Source: Dicyema japonicum (Eukaryota > Dicyemida > Rhombozoa > Dicyemidae). From it: DNA of 64,000 nt. The stretch covers positions 124,001 through 188,000 of the forward strand of contig RDEW01000010.1 in NCBI GenBank assembly GCA_011109175.1, written 5' to 3'. The stretch's first letter is position 1; each line of letters begins with the position of its first letter. Shown one piece after another: positions 34,140 to 45,535 of the stretch. Below the pieces are notes generated by a model. That model was not told where the DNA came from and ran no database searches. It saw nothing but the letters and a program-made list of their open reading frames with translations. The position numbers and the translations under genes were made by a program.

Positions 34140-36985
34140 TATTATTATTAGCACTTTCATGAGAGCCATAATATATGTACAGCAAAAAAATATAAGAGAA
34201 AGAGTTAGCGTGTTCCAGGATTTTCTGTTCTTAGCCAGATCTCTCAGTGTGTCCAGATTCATCAGCAGATGCCAATGTTTTCTTTGTGTCTTTCAGATCT
34301 TAGTCTCCCACGATAGCGGCCTTTTGGCTAACATAGTATGTTTCCATAGATATGTTAGGTGGGGATGTTAATTCCATCCTCAGCACGTGTCCGAAGAGCT
34401 TCCATCTGGATTCCAGTACTTCTAAGCTGATAGGTCTAGTGCTGCATCTCTTATATAAAACATTTCGATATCTCAATTAGTTCCTGTTATTTTTCTCAGC
34501 TGACCTCTGTGGAACGAGTCTAGTTTTTTCATATCCGCTGATGAGGTCGCCCAAGTTCCAGCGTTATATGAAAGTACGGGTTTTATGAATGAGTCGTAAA
34601 ATAGGATTCTCATTTTCATGTCGATGCCTTTTTGATTGAGCCATAGATTCTTCAGTTTATATAACACAGCATTGGCTAGAGTTTTCCTACGTAAAATATC
34701 TTCGCTATCTCCCAAAAGTGAACCGTGTTTCTTTACTTGTCGCCACTTCTTTTCTAGGACGTTACTCACCCTTCTTATCTCTGTGAGTTCTGTTTTCTCT
34801 CTGTTCACAGTAAGAAACCATTTCCCTAGTACATCTCGTGATTTTTCTAATAGGTTTTCCAGGACCTCTTTGTCTTCAGAAATTAGGTCTACATCGTCAG
34901 CGTAGATTACTTCCTCCGTCTTTCCTTGGTATAACTGTCTAAGTTCCCTCATAGCGGTTTCCAAATAAATTGTGAATAGAGAAGAAGAGAGTCTCCTTAC
35001 GGAGTGCCCGTGTTTGTTTCAAATTTTCTTGAATAGGTCTTTCCGACTCTCACAAGGAGCTCAGTGTTAGAAAGTAGAATTCGGTCATCCTTAGACTCGA
35101 TTCATCAAGAAATCCGCTCAGTACCCCCATTAATTTGTTCCTGTTAACCGTATCAAAAGCTCTTGATAGGTCAATTCCCAGATTATTGGTGGCGTTACGG
35201 TATCTTTGATATGTTACACACCTTTATCTGTGACTCCAGACCGCATCAGCTGTGGATCTCCCTTCTCGAAAACCACTTTGACTATCTGGTAGGTATTTGT
35301 AAGCAGATCCTTTTATTCGTTCAAGCACAATGTTTGCCAAGACTTTGCGTAATGAATTTAGTAGTATGATGGGTCGCAAATTTTCGAGCGGTCCTCTGTT
35401 TTTGTTGGTTTTTTGTATGGGGATTAGTAGTCCCGTACCCAAAGGTAGAGTTGAGTTAGTTGAAAACATTTCATTTAGTAGTGTAGCGATTTTTTCAAAA
35501 AGGAGGTCAGGGCCGTATTTCAGTAATTCTGGGTTTATCGCATCTGGTCCGGGGCTGTTATTCTAGAGTTTTCGGCAGGCCGTTTTGATTTCCTCGGCCG
35601 TGATTGATATCTCCAGGGGTCTTGGTCTTCCATCAAATAAGTGGATCTCTATGGTTTTGATGTCGAAAAGCTTCTCAAAATGAGTCGCGATGGCTTCAGT
35701 TTGTTCTTTGGTGTTCAGTATCAGCTTACCGTTCTCGTCTTTTATGATGAGTCGACTTCGGTTTGTTCGCCGCAGCAAACGAGCAGCGACGTACACCTGT
35801 GCGTTGTCTTTCACTTTGTTTACTTTTCTATACAGAAAGCTATTTCTTCTAGGAAAAGCATCTTGTTCAGACTATTTATTTTTCTTCTGACACGTTGCAT
35901 TTCGCCCTGAAGGGCTTTTATCGTATTATCGTCAGTGGCATTTGATTTTCTCATTTTATTTCTTTTAAACTTTTCGCAAGCTCAGGAACATCTGGATGAA
36001 TAGCCTTCAGGTGCATTTTACTATTCTCCTTTTGCCAAGACATGCTTCAGCAGCTTCGTTGATGGTGTCCTTTGTGCGTTTCCAGGCGTCTTCTAACGTG
36101 TATCCACCAATACGTCCTGCATTAGTCTGAATGTATTGTTGATATCTCTCAGTAGTCTCCGGTTGGAAATCAGCCTTTCAGTCGCGTAGTCGCTTCTGAT
36201 TTTCTCAAATTCGTGATTTTTGCATTCTTGTATTTGATGGCATGTTTTTTCAGGGTGAAGGTCGCAATAACCATCTTGTGGTCGCTGACAGTCGTCGAGC
36301 CTTCATATGAACGTGCGTTTACTAGAAGGTGTTTGTCTTTAGCATATGACATAATCTATTTGGTTGTATATTGGGACCATCTTACCCTCTGAGTTCCTCG
36401 CTTCCCCATCCACGTAGTTTTATGGCAGGCATGTGGCAGGCATGATGCGTAAATGCAGTATTACATAGGAAAAGGTTGTTTGCCATACAAAAGTGACCAA
36501 GTATTGAGTAGAAGTCGTCTAGTTCTGTCGGATCTTCCGCTATTCTCCCGCAGTGTGACGCATAAAGATTTATTATTGTCAGAAAGATCTTTGAAGGAGG
36601 TAAGTCGTTTAGACAGATTTGTATAACACAGATCGTGTCATTCACACTCCATATACGGTGGACTGCACTTGTCAAATTTGATTGGATGGCAAATCCGAGT
36701 CCATAATGTTTTGAGTCGCTCGGCTGACATATAATTCGATATTCGCCATAGTTCTCATCTCGGCTACAAGTAACTTTCGTCTTTTGTAGGCACCCAATAG
36801 ATACGTCGTATCTCTCCAGGTCGTCACAGAGAATCTTCCTCGACCATGTTGTAGATAAGCCTCTAGCATTGAACGTAAGGACCTTTAGACGAAATCCATC
36901 CCTTTGTATCCATTGCCTTTTAGACATTTTTCACAATTGCGATCCAATCAAGAAACGAGACACGTCACCACCTCACCAAAAAATC
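34140..36985 (-). mobile_element. RTE-like LINE, nearly full length, decayed
   Basis: The 5' end is at about 36985 (GTGAGGTGGTGACGTG in reverse complement). The endonuclease open frame (36927-36382) starts MSKRQWIQRDGFRLKVLTFN, continues ARGLSTTWSRKILCDDLERY and ends in a region with TTVSDHKMVIATFTLKK (about 36290-36240). RT: ISITAEEIKTACRKL (about 35610-35570), LGTGLLIPIQKTNKNRG (about 35440-35390), DSQSGFREGRSTADAVW (about 35285-35235), VIYADDVDLISED (about 34910-34870), LTEIRRVSNVLEKKW (about 34785-34740). The tail ends TATGGCTCTCATGAAAGTGC followed by TAATAATAAT near 34140; that last block is shared with the SINE. Frames break several times, so the copy is inactive. Confidence 0.85.
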
Positions 36986-37004
36986 ACATTATTAGAATAT
37001 TTTT

Positions 37005-37658
37005 ATTTTATTTAACACCCAAGACCACGGTAAAACCAAAACAACTATCACGTAATCCCGATGCGTTCCGCCAAAATCCTCATTCTTTCTCGGTGCTCCT
37101 CCCTTGTACCCACACAAGCTCGTACTGGCCGCCTGACTGTATTTGCAGGGCCACCTTCCCGCATTCCGGAGTTTTGTTTAATGAGGGCCTCCAGAGTAGT
37201 CGGTCCGGTTCTGTGTCTCCCATAAGACCACCGCTCCGTCATTCTGAAAGCTTTCTTTTGAGCGTCCTCGATTTTCTTAGTGTTCGTCCATGATAATGAA
37301 GGTCTCCACGAAGCACACGCGTACGAGAAGCATGGTTCGATGTATTGCTTGCAAATGTTCATCAAGACTGGGTGGGTACCTGTCTTGCACATTCCAGATA
37401 AACATTTTAATACATTAATCCTCTTCTCGCACTTCAGAACAATGTTTGCCACGTGTGGTGACAAACATAAGTGAGTATCCAGTGTCACGCCCAGGATCTA
37501 CTGACATTTACTGAAGGGGATTTCAATGTTGTCCAATTTTAACTTGACAGTCATCTTCCCCAACCTTTTGTCCGAAGTAAACATAGACGTGACCGACTTT
37601 CTGGAATTTATCGTGAGTCGGTTCTTCATTACCCAGGCGTTGAGTCGGTCCAGAATAT
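37005..37658 (-). mobile_element. Jockey-like LINE, 3' end
   Basis: The minus-strand open frame (37488-37048) reads TLDTHLCLSPHVANIVLKCE, KRINVLKCLSG, YACASWRPSLSW and EEHRERMRILAERIGIT, the usual region after RT. The 3' terminus (reverse complement) has GATTACGTGATAGTTG, then GTGGTCTTGGGTGTTAAA at about 37010. The 5' edge is at 37658, where an RTE-like element begins; its last 65 bp recur at 40256-40320. Confidence 0.8.
37594..37658. repeat. 65-bp direct repeat, left copy (target-site duplication)
   Basis: Identical over 65 bp to 40256-40320 (begins CGACTTTCTGGAATTTATCG, ends GTCGGTCCAGAATAT). The two copies exactly bracket the RTE-like element at 37659-40255, as expected of a target-site duplication. 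The sequence itself belongs to the Jockey-like element into which insertion took place. Confidence 0.9.
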
Positions 37659-40255
37659 AGTTAGTTAGTTAAGAGCTCTTTCGCGTGGCCCTAAAAGGGG
37701 TTCGCTTGAGCCATGTTTTGCAGCCATCCTCCTCGCCATCCTCGCCCACGCCATCTTGTTCCTGGTCCTCATTCGAACATCATCCAGATCGTCCGCTGTC
37801 ACCAATTTACGACTATTTTGTTCGTAGTCATCTTTTAAGCAGGTTGGAAGTGTGTTTCTTGGTCTGCCTCGAAATCCGCGACTTCCGGCGTAGTAGAAAT
37901 ATTCTTCCATTATTCTGTTACATGGCGTAGTCGGGTCCAGTCTGAGGATATGTCCAAATAGTCGCCATCTCGATAAAATAACATCGGTGCTGAGTGGTCT
38001 GGATTTACATCGTGAATATAGATTTTCATTTGAGATTTTTCTCGGCCAAAAAATTCCAATCAACATGCGGAGTTGGTTCCTGTGAAAAGTATCTAGCTTC
38101 TCTAAATCAATTTTAGAACATGCCCATGTTCCGGAATTGTATAGCAAAATTGGTTTAACAAACGTATAGTCTGATACGAAGTTTCAGTGATACATGTTTT
38201 TTCCTTATCCAAATTTGGTACATTTTTTGAAGTATATGGTAGCCAGCATTTTCCTTCGACAAATATCCTCAGCATCACCTAGCAGTGAGCCGAGTTTTTT
38301 GGTATGTCTCCAGCACTCATCGTTCCTTGATTCTGCTCGTTCGACTCGTGTATAATCAGTTTTTTTAATGTTTATGCGTAAATCCCAATTCTTAAAAATA
38401 CGTTCGGCTTGAAGTAAAATTTGGTCAAGTATTTCTTGGTCGGTAGACACAAAGTCTACATCATCCGCATAAATTAACTCTGTTATGTCCCGGTATTTAG
38501 GACCCATGACATTTCTCAATTCCTTGAGTGCAGCTTCGAGGTAAACAATAAATATAATTGGGGACAAGGAATCTCCTTGTGGAGTGCCCATGTTGGTACT
38601 GAAACTCTTCGAATGCTTTGTTCCTATTCTCACGGATAGGTCAGTTTCGGAAAGTAATAAACTTATTAGTCTCAGGCAGTCCTCGTCAAGCAGTTCCTTT
38701 AGAACAATCATGAGTTTTTCTCTATTGATGCTGTCAAAAGCCTTCGTTAGATCAATTCCTAAGATGTAGATTACTTTCGTGTATTTTTGACATATTGATG
38801 TGAGCCATCGATGACTCCACACAATATCTGAGGTTGATCTTCCACTTCTAAACCCACTTTGACTTAGGGAAAGGTATTTTTCCACTGGCTATCATATACG
38901 GTTAAGCACTATGATCGATAAGGTTTTCCTGATAACTGACAATAAAATAATAGGTCTTAGTCCGTCCAACGACCTTTCTTTTTTCCCAGGTTTATGTATT
39001 GGAATTAAGACTCCATGTCCCAAAGGAAGTGGACAGTGAAGTTCCATCGACTCATTTAAGATATTCGTGATTATACACATTTATTAGAATTTGAACTTCC
39101 CAGTTTCGAACGTATTTCTTTCTGCTGCTCAGACAATTCTCGAATTAAGGGGTCATGAATCATTCGTCTATTTTGGTCTTTTTCCTGGTATCTAACAGTC
39201 TCTATCGCCGACAGTTTTAGAATATCCAAAATCTTCCCGAGGTCAGTCGAGGGGTGCCACTGGGTTCAACTCACGTAAACGTTTAGAGACATTTTGTTGG
39301 TATCTCTTTTGCCAAGTGTCAAAAGTCAACATTTCCACAGCCAAACGTCTATTTAGAGGTGTGCTTTTCCTCTTGACTGCCTCAATTCCGTAGTATCGTT
39401 TGAGATTTAATCTGGCCACCGTTAGCTTATGGTCATCGTCAGTAGTGGTTCTTCCATAACTCCTAGAGTCAGACAGAAGTCTCTTCAAGGAGATAGGGCA
39501 GATAATGTAGTCTATTTGGTTGAATATGCACGTGTGTTCGTCTTTGGACCTTCTTATGCCAACCCAGGTAGTTCTATGTTTTGCTGGGTGTTTAAAAGTG
39601 GTATTGCATAGATACAGATTTGAAGAATTACAAAAATCCAAGAGTGAGTGTCCAGAAAGATTACGATACCCTCTGCCATATTTTCCCATACAGACTTCGT
39701 CGTTCCTTCTCATGCCAGCCTTGGCATCCTAGTCACCACAGATAAATATAAGTGCAGATCGATGAACTCGCATATATGTATTCGATAGGATTTGATAAAA
39801 CTCATCCAACTCATCCATATTTTTGGAAACTCTGCCCATGTGTGGGGCATATACATTGATAACAGTCAGCATAGTATTGTTTGTAGATGATAACACAATT
39901 GCATAACGGCAACACGATCACTGACTGTCCATACTTTATGCAAGCAGTTCACTAGGTTCCAGTTAATTGCAAAACCAAGACCGTAATGTCGATTTTCTGA
40001 TGGGAGTAGAAGAATCCGGTAGTTACAAATGGTTTCATCGGATCCTAGGGCGTTTTTTGTTTCCTGTATGCAGCAAATGTCGATTTTGTAACGGGACAGA
40101 TCTTCGGATAATAGTTCCCTCTTGATCAGAGATGAGAGGCCACGAACATTGTATGTGGCGATGGAAAACAAGGATTTTGCATTTAGACATGATAAAGACA
40201 TGAATTTTTCTAAAGAAGAAAAACAGAAGCACGTCACCACTTCAACCAAAATAAA
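37659..40255 (-). mobile_element. RTE-like LINE, full length (2.6 kb), flanked by 65-bp TSD
   Basis: The 5' end at 40255 reads (reverse complement) GGTTGAAGTGGTGACGTGCT. The endonuclease has IATYNVRGLSSLIKRELLSE (about 40165-40105), DLSRYKIDICCIQETKNALG and, in the next frame, TTTDDDHKLTVARLNLKRYY (about 39450-39395). RT: PLPLGHGVLIPIHKPGKKE (about 39030-38975), SQSGFRSGRSTSDIVWSHR (about 38865-38810), ILGIDLTKAFDSINREKL (about 38770-38715), MGTPQGDSLSPIIF (about 38590-38550), LIYADDVDFVS (about 38485-38450), KLGSLLGDAEDICRRKML (about 38300-38250). The tail, AGAGCTCTTAACTAACTAAC, ends at 37659. Frames break several times, but every RT motif is present. This is the most complete RTE-like copy in the window. 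Confidence 0.9.
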
Positions 40256-40320
40256 CGACTTTCTGGAATTTATCGTGAGTCGGTTCTTCATTACCCAGGC
40301 GTTGAGTCGGTCCAGAATAT
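40256..40320. repeat. 65-bp direct repeat, right copy (target-site duplication)
   Basis: Perfect match to 37594-37658. Directly to its right (from 40321, GTTTTAAACAAATG) the Jockey-like sequence stops, so the original insertion was at the 5' truncation point of that older element. Confidence 0.9.
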
Positions 40321-40431
40321 GTTTTAAACAAATGATTTTTCAAGTTTAAACAAACTTAAAAATTAGGTTATTAAAATAAATATTTTTAAAATAAATCTTT
40401 TAAATTAAAAATAAATATATTCTGACTGTGT

Positions 40432-41024
40432 ATGGCGGATGACATGGAAATTATGTTATTCAGGAAAGTTTTGCCAGTCTATCAGATTCCACCAAACATT
40501 TCAACCTCAAAACGAGGTTACAAGGCTGCTGAGTGGAATCTGGACAATCCTTCTACGATGGCCACAATGATTATGACTTCCGTCAATAAATCCATAACAA
40601 TTTGCTTATATGACAGTATTTTTGTTTATACATTTTAGCTGACAATTCTGACAGTTTGATTGGTTCATGCACACTTACTGATTACCCGTCCCCGTTGTTG
40701 CAGAATGTGCTTGATTCCCAGCGATATTTTGTTCTCAGAGTTACTAAGGATGGCAATAGTGGCTTCGTCGGGCTTGGGTTTCAGGAGAGAGAGGACTCGT
40801 TTACTTACTTAACTTGCCTTCAAGACTTCTTTGCGAGGATTAACCGATCTACAAAGCCCTTAGAGAGTCACAAGCATGTGGATTTGTCCCTTAAAGACCA
40901 GCAAATCACTATTAATGTCCCTGGACTTTCTAAGGAGAACCACAATAAGGCCTCTCAGTCGACCTCTCTTTCCTCTAATCTGATTGCTCCCCCACCAAAG
41001 ACTGGACGAAGGAATAGAAATTAA
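40432..41024 (+). CDS. NECAP: NECAP-like adaptin-ear-binding coat-associated protein
   Basis: NECAP proteins bind the AP-2 adaptor and accessory factors at clathrin-coated pits and act in endocytic vesicle formation. Two exons (40432-40615, 40639-41024) are joined across a 23-nt GT-AG intron, giving 189 residues. The PH-like NECAP/PHear domain fills residues 1 to about 135. MADDMEIMLFRK is followed by VYQIPPNISTSKRGYKAAEW (family: YRIPP, then RGYRAADW), then LDSQRYFVLRV (family: DSSRYFVIRI), GFVGLGFQEREDSF (family: FIGIGFxDRGDAF) and LQDFFARI. A LKDQQITINV stretch matches the EGQTIKLNI region, and a short tail has APPPKTGRRNRN. The usual long proline-rich C-terminus with a terminal WxxF motif is missing, so the protein is shorter than animal homologues (about 260-275 residues). 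The start fits the family N-terminus. The gene appears intact. Confidence 0.92.
40616..40638 (+). other. 23-nt spliceosomal intron in NECAP
   Basis: GT at 40616-40617 and AG at 40637-40638 enclose 23 nt of T-rich sequence. Its removal joins ICLYD to TDNSDSLIGS in the family frame. Because 23 is not a multiple of three and an in-frame stop follows at the unspliced junction, retention would truncate the protein. Confidence 0.9.
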
Positions 41025-41099
41025 TTTATTTAATAATATTTGGTTAAATTAATTTATTTAATAATATTGATTTTTCTTGTGGTTCTCAATTTTATTCTG

Positions 41100-41370
41100 T
41101 GACTATCTTTGACAAAATCGTTAGACAATTTCTTGACAATAGTGGCTGGATCCCCATACGGATGTTAGAATTTTTTAATCGAAGAGAAGGATTCGACCCA
41201 TAATCTTTTTGAATACGAACCTTTAAGTAATTAAAAATGGAATGCCCCCAACATCTAATTCATAATTTGATGGATGTACTCCCATCTTCCTATTCATTCT
41301 TCTACAATATGAAGATTGAAAATTCACCCTTTCAATATCAAACTGGAACTAATCATCTTCAGTATAAGTA
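41100..41370 (-). repeat. Unknown coding-like repeat, copy B (pair with 9.7 kb)
   Basis: On the minus strand this reads YCRRMNRKMGVHPSNYELDV, then KVRIQKDYGSNPSLRL, then YGDPATIVKKLSNDFV in shifted frames. The same order is seen at 9660-9960. Nucleotide identity is clear in GAATACGAACCTTTAAGTA and CACTCCCATCTT-like blocks. No Tigger catalytic motifs are recognisable to its right, so the unit has been copied or retained independently. Confidence 0.5.
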
Positions 41371-42391
41371 ACTTTTATTATGAGTGTCAGTATTTTCTAC
41401 AATTTCATATAATAGACGTCAATTACTGATGACGACCAAGAAAATGATCATTTTCAAACAACGAAATAACATATTTTTATATTTTTTGGGTCATTCAGAT
41501 CTTTATGAAATCTCTCCGGTACAAGAGAAACTTTATCAACAATAGAGACTGCACGGAGTGTTATGAGTATCTTAGTCTTCTTAATTCCATATTTAAGACA
41601 CAAGTGCAGATATATGCATTTAACCACCTCATTATACCTTCACACGTAATCGCTGTTTAACATACGACCACACCTTGTTGGTTTCACTTTTTTCCAGGAC
41701 TGTTGAAGAACAAACTACGGTCTTGTATAATACACAATAATCCTTCGGATCTTGGAAAATTGTTCCCATGTGATAACCACTGAGATGAATTCCTCAATTC
41801 GACGTTGACATCATCCAAACATTCGAAAAGGATTCCATGATTAGAACGATTTTTTGACTGTTTTTCTGACCAAATTTTTAGAGACTTTATTGATTTTAAA
41901 AATTTGACCTTTTTTGACTTTATGACAAATTTATCTAGAAATTTTTTTTAATATGAAAAAAGCTAGTTCAAAACGTTTTTAGGTAAAAAATTTAGGTCGT
42001 TAGATAATAATTTTGCATTAATTAAAATCTTTACTGAATAGATGATGTGGAAAGATTTTTTTAAATAGCCGTCTATGCATGGAGAAATATAGTAAATACT
42101 TATTAAAGAAAATCTATATTCCAGATACTTCTAAATTTTGCATAAATCGTTACTGAAATACATTTTGAATCTAGTCTTCTACTGTGAAGTAAGTTTTCCT
42201 GTTATCTTTAACTTATAAACCACTATTGACATAATATAGCTGATAAACTCCTCCATAGTTCATTTTAATAGATTATTTCCAAGTATCTTTTATTAAAATT
42301 CCATTTTCATATAAACTCTTATAAGATTATAAAAAATATATAACACGTTGCTGGTTAATGGTTGTTGTCGATAAGAATCTAAATTCATCGG
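41371..42391. other. AT-rich region without recognised features
   Basis: Poly-A/T-rich sequence downstream of NECAP. A minus-strand segment (about 41510-41830) can be read as broken protein-like text but matches nothing I recognise. Confidence 0.35.
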
Positions 42392-42403
42392 ATTATGCGG
42401 ACT

Positions 42404-42719
42404 TCTGGGTGGCATAGTGGTTAGGTGTCGGGCTAAAGTGACTTAGGTTACGGGTTCGAATCTCGCTGCTGTTCACCTGGTGGAAGGTTCCACGCATCTA
42501 CGATGCTAAAAAGGCTTGACGAGTGACGCCGTCATCAGTGGACTCTCACTGCGGAACTGGATTGTCTAGAAAGGAACCACACACAAGAAAAAGAAAAAAG
42601 AAGTGAAGATCATTCCTTGGTTCTACGATTAGTTAAAATTAACTGTTCTTTACTTAAATAAAGTGTGTGTCCTGCCTATGCGGAGCTAATACCACGGCTC
42701 CGTGAAAAAGGCTGTTATT
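42404..42719 (+). mobile_element. tRNA-derived SINE, full length (about 316 bp)
   Basis: The head has a perfect A box TGGCATAGTGG (42410-42420) and a B-box-like GGTTCGAATCT (42453-42463), spaced as in a tRNA gene. The body follows (CACCTGGTGGAAGGTTCCAC, GTGACGCCGTCATCAGTG, GCGGAACTGGATTGTC), then the 3' block CCACGGCTCCGTGAAAAAGG and a TTATTATTA tail. Flanks ATTATGCGGACT (42392-42403) and ATTATGGGGACT (42720-42731) match at 11 of 12 positions, consistent with a target-site duplication. Confidence 0.92.
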
Positions 42720-45535
42720 ATTATGGGGACTCTGTGTCGAATTGAGTAAAGAAAGCCCAAATCGAACGGCAGCCGAGTTTGTCCGACATGTTTCCGACGC
42801 GGATGCTTCTAGGATTCGTCCTCAGCAAAACAACACGATATTTCCGGTTTTAAGAGCAATAATGTCTTCCTCAACAGCTGATTGTCGAGAACAATGGGCT
42901 ACTTCGGTTATTGAAAGCACGCGCTCTAGAATCGGTCGTGTCCCCAGAGGTTCCTTATGTCCTCGAGACCCCAAACCAAAAAGATTCCTTATGTCAAGAT
43001 TGACAATAGCTTATTGGAGTGTTTGAACTATGTCATTAGCCAATGGGTTAAAAAGAACTCTATAATTTCTACGGATCAAATTTCTACTCTTATTTATGCT
43101 GGTCAAGCTACATATCAGATCATTTCAGTGAAAAAAAAATGAACCATCAAAATGGAATGAGAATATATGCAGAAAATCGAAAAGTGGAAATCCTTTTTTT
43201 TTGCAAATTAAAAAATTTTTTATGAAGACGTTGTCATCAGGGGAAAAATCCTTAGTGGGATACAAAAAAAATCATGGTTAAAAAGGGAGGATTATTTCGT
43301 ACATTGAAGATAAAATTAAAATTGCGTGTATCTGAGTCCCGCAAGAAATTCCGCCTTGATAATCTAAACTTCGAATTAAATCGAAAATCATTTTACAGAA
43401 ACCTAACCTCTACGGCAAATAATGTTACTGCGTCTATTGATAATGAAAAATGTGCAGACTTTTGGGAAGACGTTTGGAAAAAGAAAGATGTATGTTTAGA
43501 GAGGGTCAATATTGAAAAAAAAACCGGCGTCGAGAATGTACCTGTTGGATATAATAGAAATGAGTTTAATGAAACAATTAAATTTCTGCCTAACTGGAAC
43601 GCCCCAGGCTGCGATATAGTTTTCAACTTTTTTGTTAAAAAGTTCACGTTTTTGCACGACTCAATATTTAATGTGATGAGTAGAGTTGTGGAAGGAGAAT
43701 GTGTGCCTGAAGAGTGGTTTTTCACTGGACTTACTTGATCCCAAAATGCACTGCCCCTGAGTCTCCAAAAGATTTCCGCCCGATTACATGCATGCCATCG
43801 TTATATAAACTCATGACGAAATGCATTAATATGAAGCTAACTGACTATGCGGAAGCATTTGATCTACTTACTGAAAACCAAATGGGCACTAGGAGATGCC
43901 AAGGTGCTAAGGAACAGGCTCTGGTGAATAAGTCACTTAACAGAATCAACAGATTTGGACTTTATGCAGCATGGATTGACGTTGAAAAGGCTTTCGACTC
44001 AGTAAACCATGATTTTCTCTTTGATGTCCTTGAAAACTCTGGCATTCCATTGTGGATTGTTAACGTAATTAAAATACTTATTAAAAAACTGGAAATACAA
44101 GCTTTTTTTAAATAAAGAAAATTTACGCACCATCAAATTACAAAGAGGAATTTTACAGGGAGATAGTTTGTCTCCTATGCTATTTGTGTTAGTGTTGGAT
44201 CTACTTAGCCGATTCCTTAATAACAGATATCCAAAAGTTTCTATTACCAGTAATGATCAGTCAATTGCATCGTTACCAACTAATCATCTTTTATTCATAG
44301 ACGACCTAAAACTTATTTCGAACGATGAAGAAGTTATTGTTAAGATAATGGAACAAGTTAATTTATATTTCAAATCTGTTGGTCTCAAAAAGAACTTGGA
44401 TAAATCGGCTACTAATTCCTTGTTGTTATCAAATGAAGCTAATTGATAGAATAGATGGATATAAGTATTTGGGTGTATTGGAAGGCCCATCTGGGCAAAT
44501 TAACAAGGCAGACATGCTTAAACAATATTTTCTGAAGTATGCCAAAAAATAGAAAAAATAGCAAACACTAAATTGAACTCGGTCAACCTTTTTAAAGCAA
44601 TTAACGAACATGCATTATCTTTATACAATGCTACAACGGATTAATTGATTTGGAACTGAATGAATTTGAGAAGATTGATACTCCGTAGTTTGCTGAATAA
44701 ATATCATATACACCTTAATCCAGCTTGCAAAGAGAGACTGTACCTACCTCGAAAGATGCTAGGGAGAGGATTGTGCTCGATCTCTTTCCTCAGTGATAGA
44801 ATGTTAGTTGGTTTTCTGAACAATTTGAAAGGAAAAAGTACTTGTTGCAGAAGAAGTTCCGCTATTCTTCAGGTCGAAACTTTAAGTAAAACACATATGG
44901 CTACCATTGAAGAATTTTTGCGGGAGAAGTACAATACATTTATCCTGGATAGTAAGAAAAGTCTTCATTCGCAAGTGTACAAAAACCTATCGGAAGAATT
45001 TTTAAACACTGAATTTTCATCTCTGTGGCTAGCAAAAGGGAACAACTTTGTTCTGTTTAGTCCAGGACAGAAATCTCTTCTTTGGAGAACTGAACAAAAT
45101 TTGCGCCTTGTGTAAAAATGAAAAAAAACCGTCGATCATTGTGCTACAAAATGTGAAGGAGTTGATACACCAGGCAGATGTCAAGATTGTCCCGATTGTA
45201 CTCACTTGGGATGGCCTAGTGACTTCACATTCGTGAAGTATGCCAGATCTTTGAATATAAGTGAAAGAACGTATGCGTATGTTCAATCGCTGGTAATCAA
45301 GAAGACTTTGAAAGTATGATTGTATCATATAGGAACGAAGTCGACGTTTCGCGGCGTTATGATAAACTTAACGAAGGGATAAAAGATAGTAACTCTTGGT
45401 CTGATTATGAAGCGAGAGAAGAGTGTGAGCGAAGTGATGTCAATGTATATTTAAGAAAAGGAAAAGGACTGTGACAATTGGGTTTACTCCCATAGTTGCT
45501 CGAAGAGGAAAAGAATTTGATAGAGAAAATTTTAA
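42720..45535 (+). mobile_element. R4-like (R2-superclade) LINE, decayed
   Basis: Plus-strand frames give an almost complete RT region. An N-terminal part (43274-43738) includes NEFNETIKFLPNWNAPGCD and VVEGECVPEEWF. The frame then shifts into PKDFRPITCMPSLYKLM (43770), GTRRCQGAKEQALVNKSL (43890), AAWIDVEKAFDSVNHDFL (43966-44020), LQRGILQGDSLSPMLFVLVL (44140-44200), LLFIDDLKLIS (44290-44320), YKYLGVLEG (44462), RLYLPRKMLGRGL (44740-44775) and a CPDCTHLG zinc-binding remnant (45190). The phrase order RPITC, GAK(D/E)Q, WIDxxKAFDSV is typical of R4/Dong/Hero-type elements. These usually end in a restriction-like endonuclease; I do not see its PD-type motif. The active site is FIDD instead of YADD. 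At least four frame breaks are present. A SINE abuts its left side. Confidence 0.8.

Noticed and set aside
37048-40291. Host endonuclease or repair gene (APE-like) from the endonuclease-type frames
   Set aside because: The APE domain is always followed by LINE RT motifs, repeated in many copies, with target-site duplications. It is part of retrotransposons.
42404-42470. A functional tRNA gene
   Set aside because: A and B boxes are present, but the sequence does not fold to a full cloverleaf with acceptor stem pairing and continues into a SINE body repeated elsewhere in the window.
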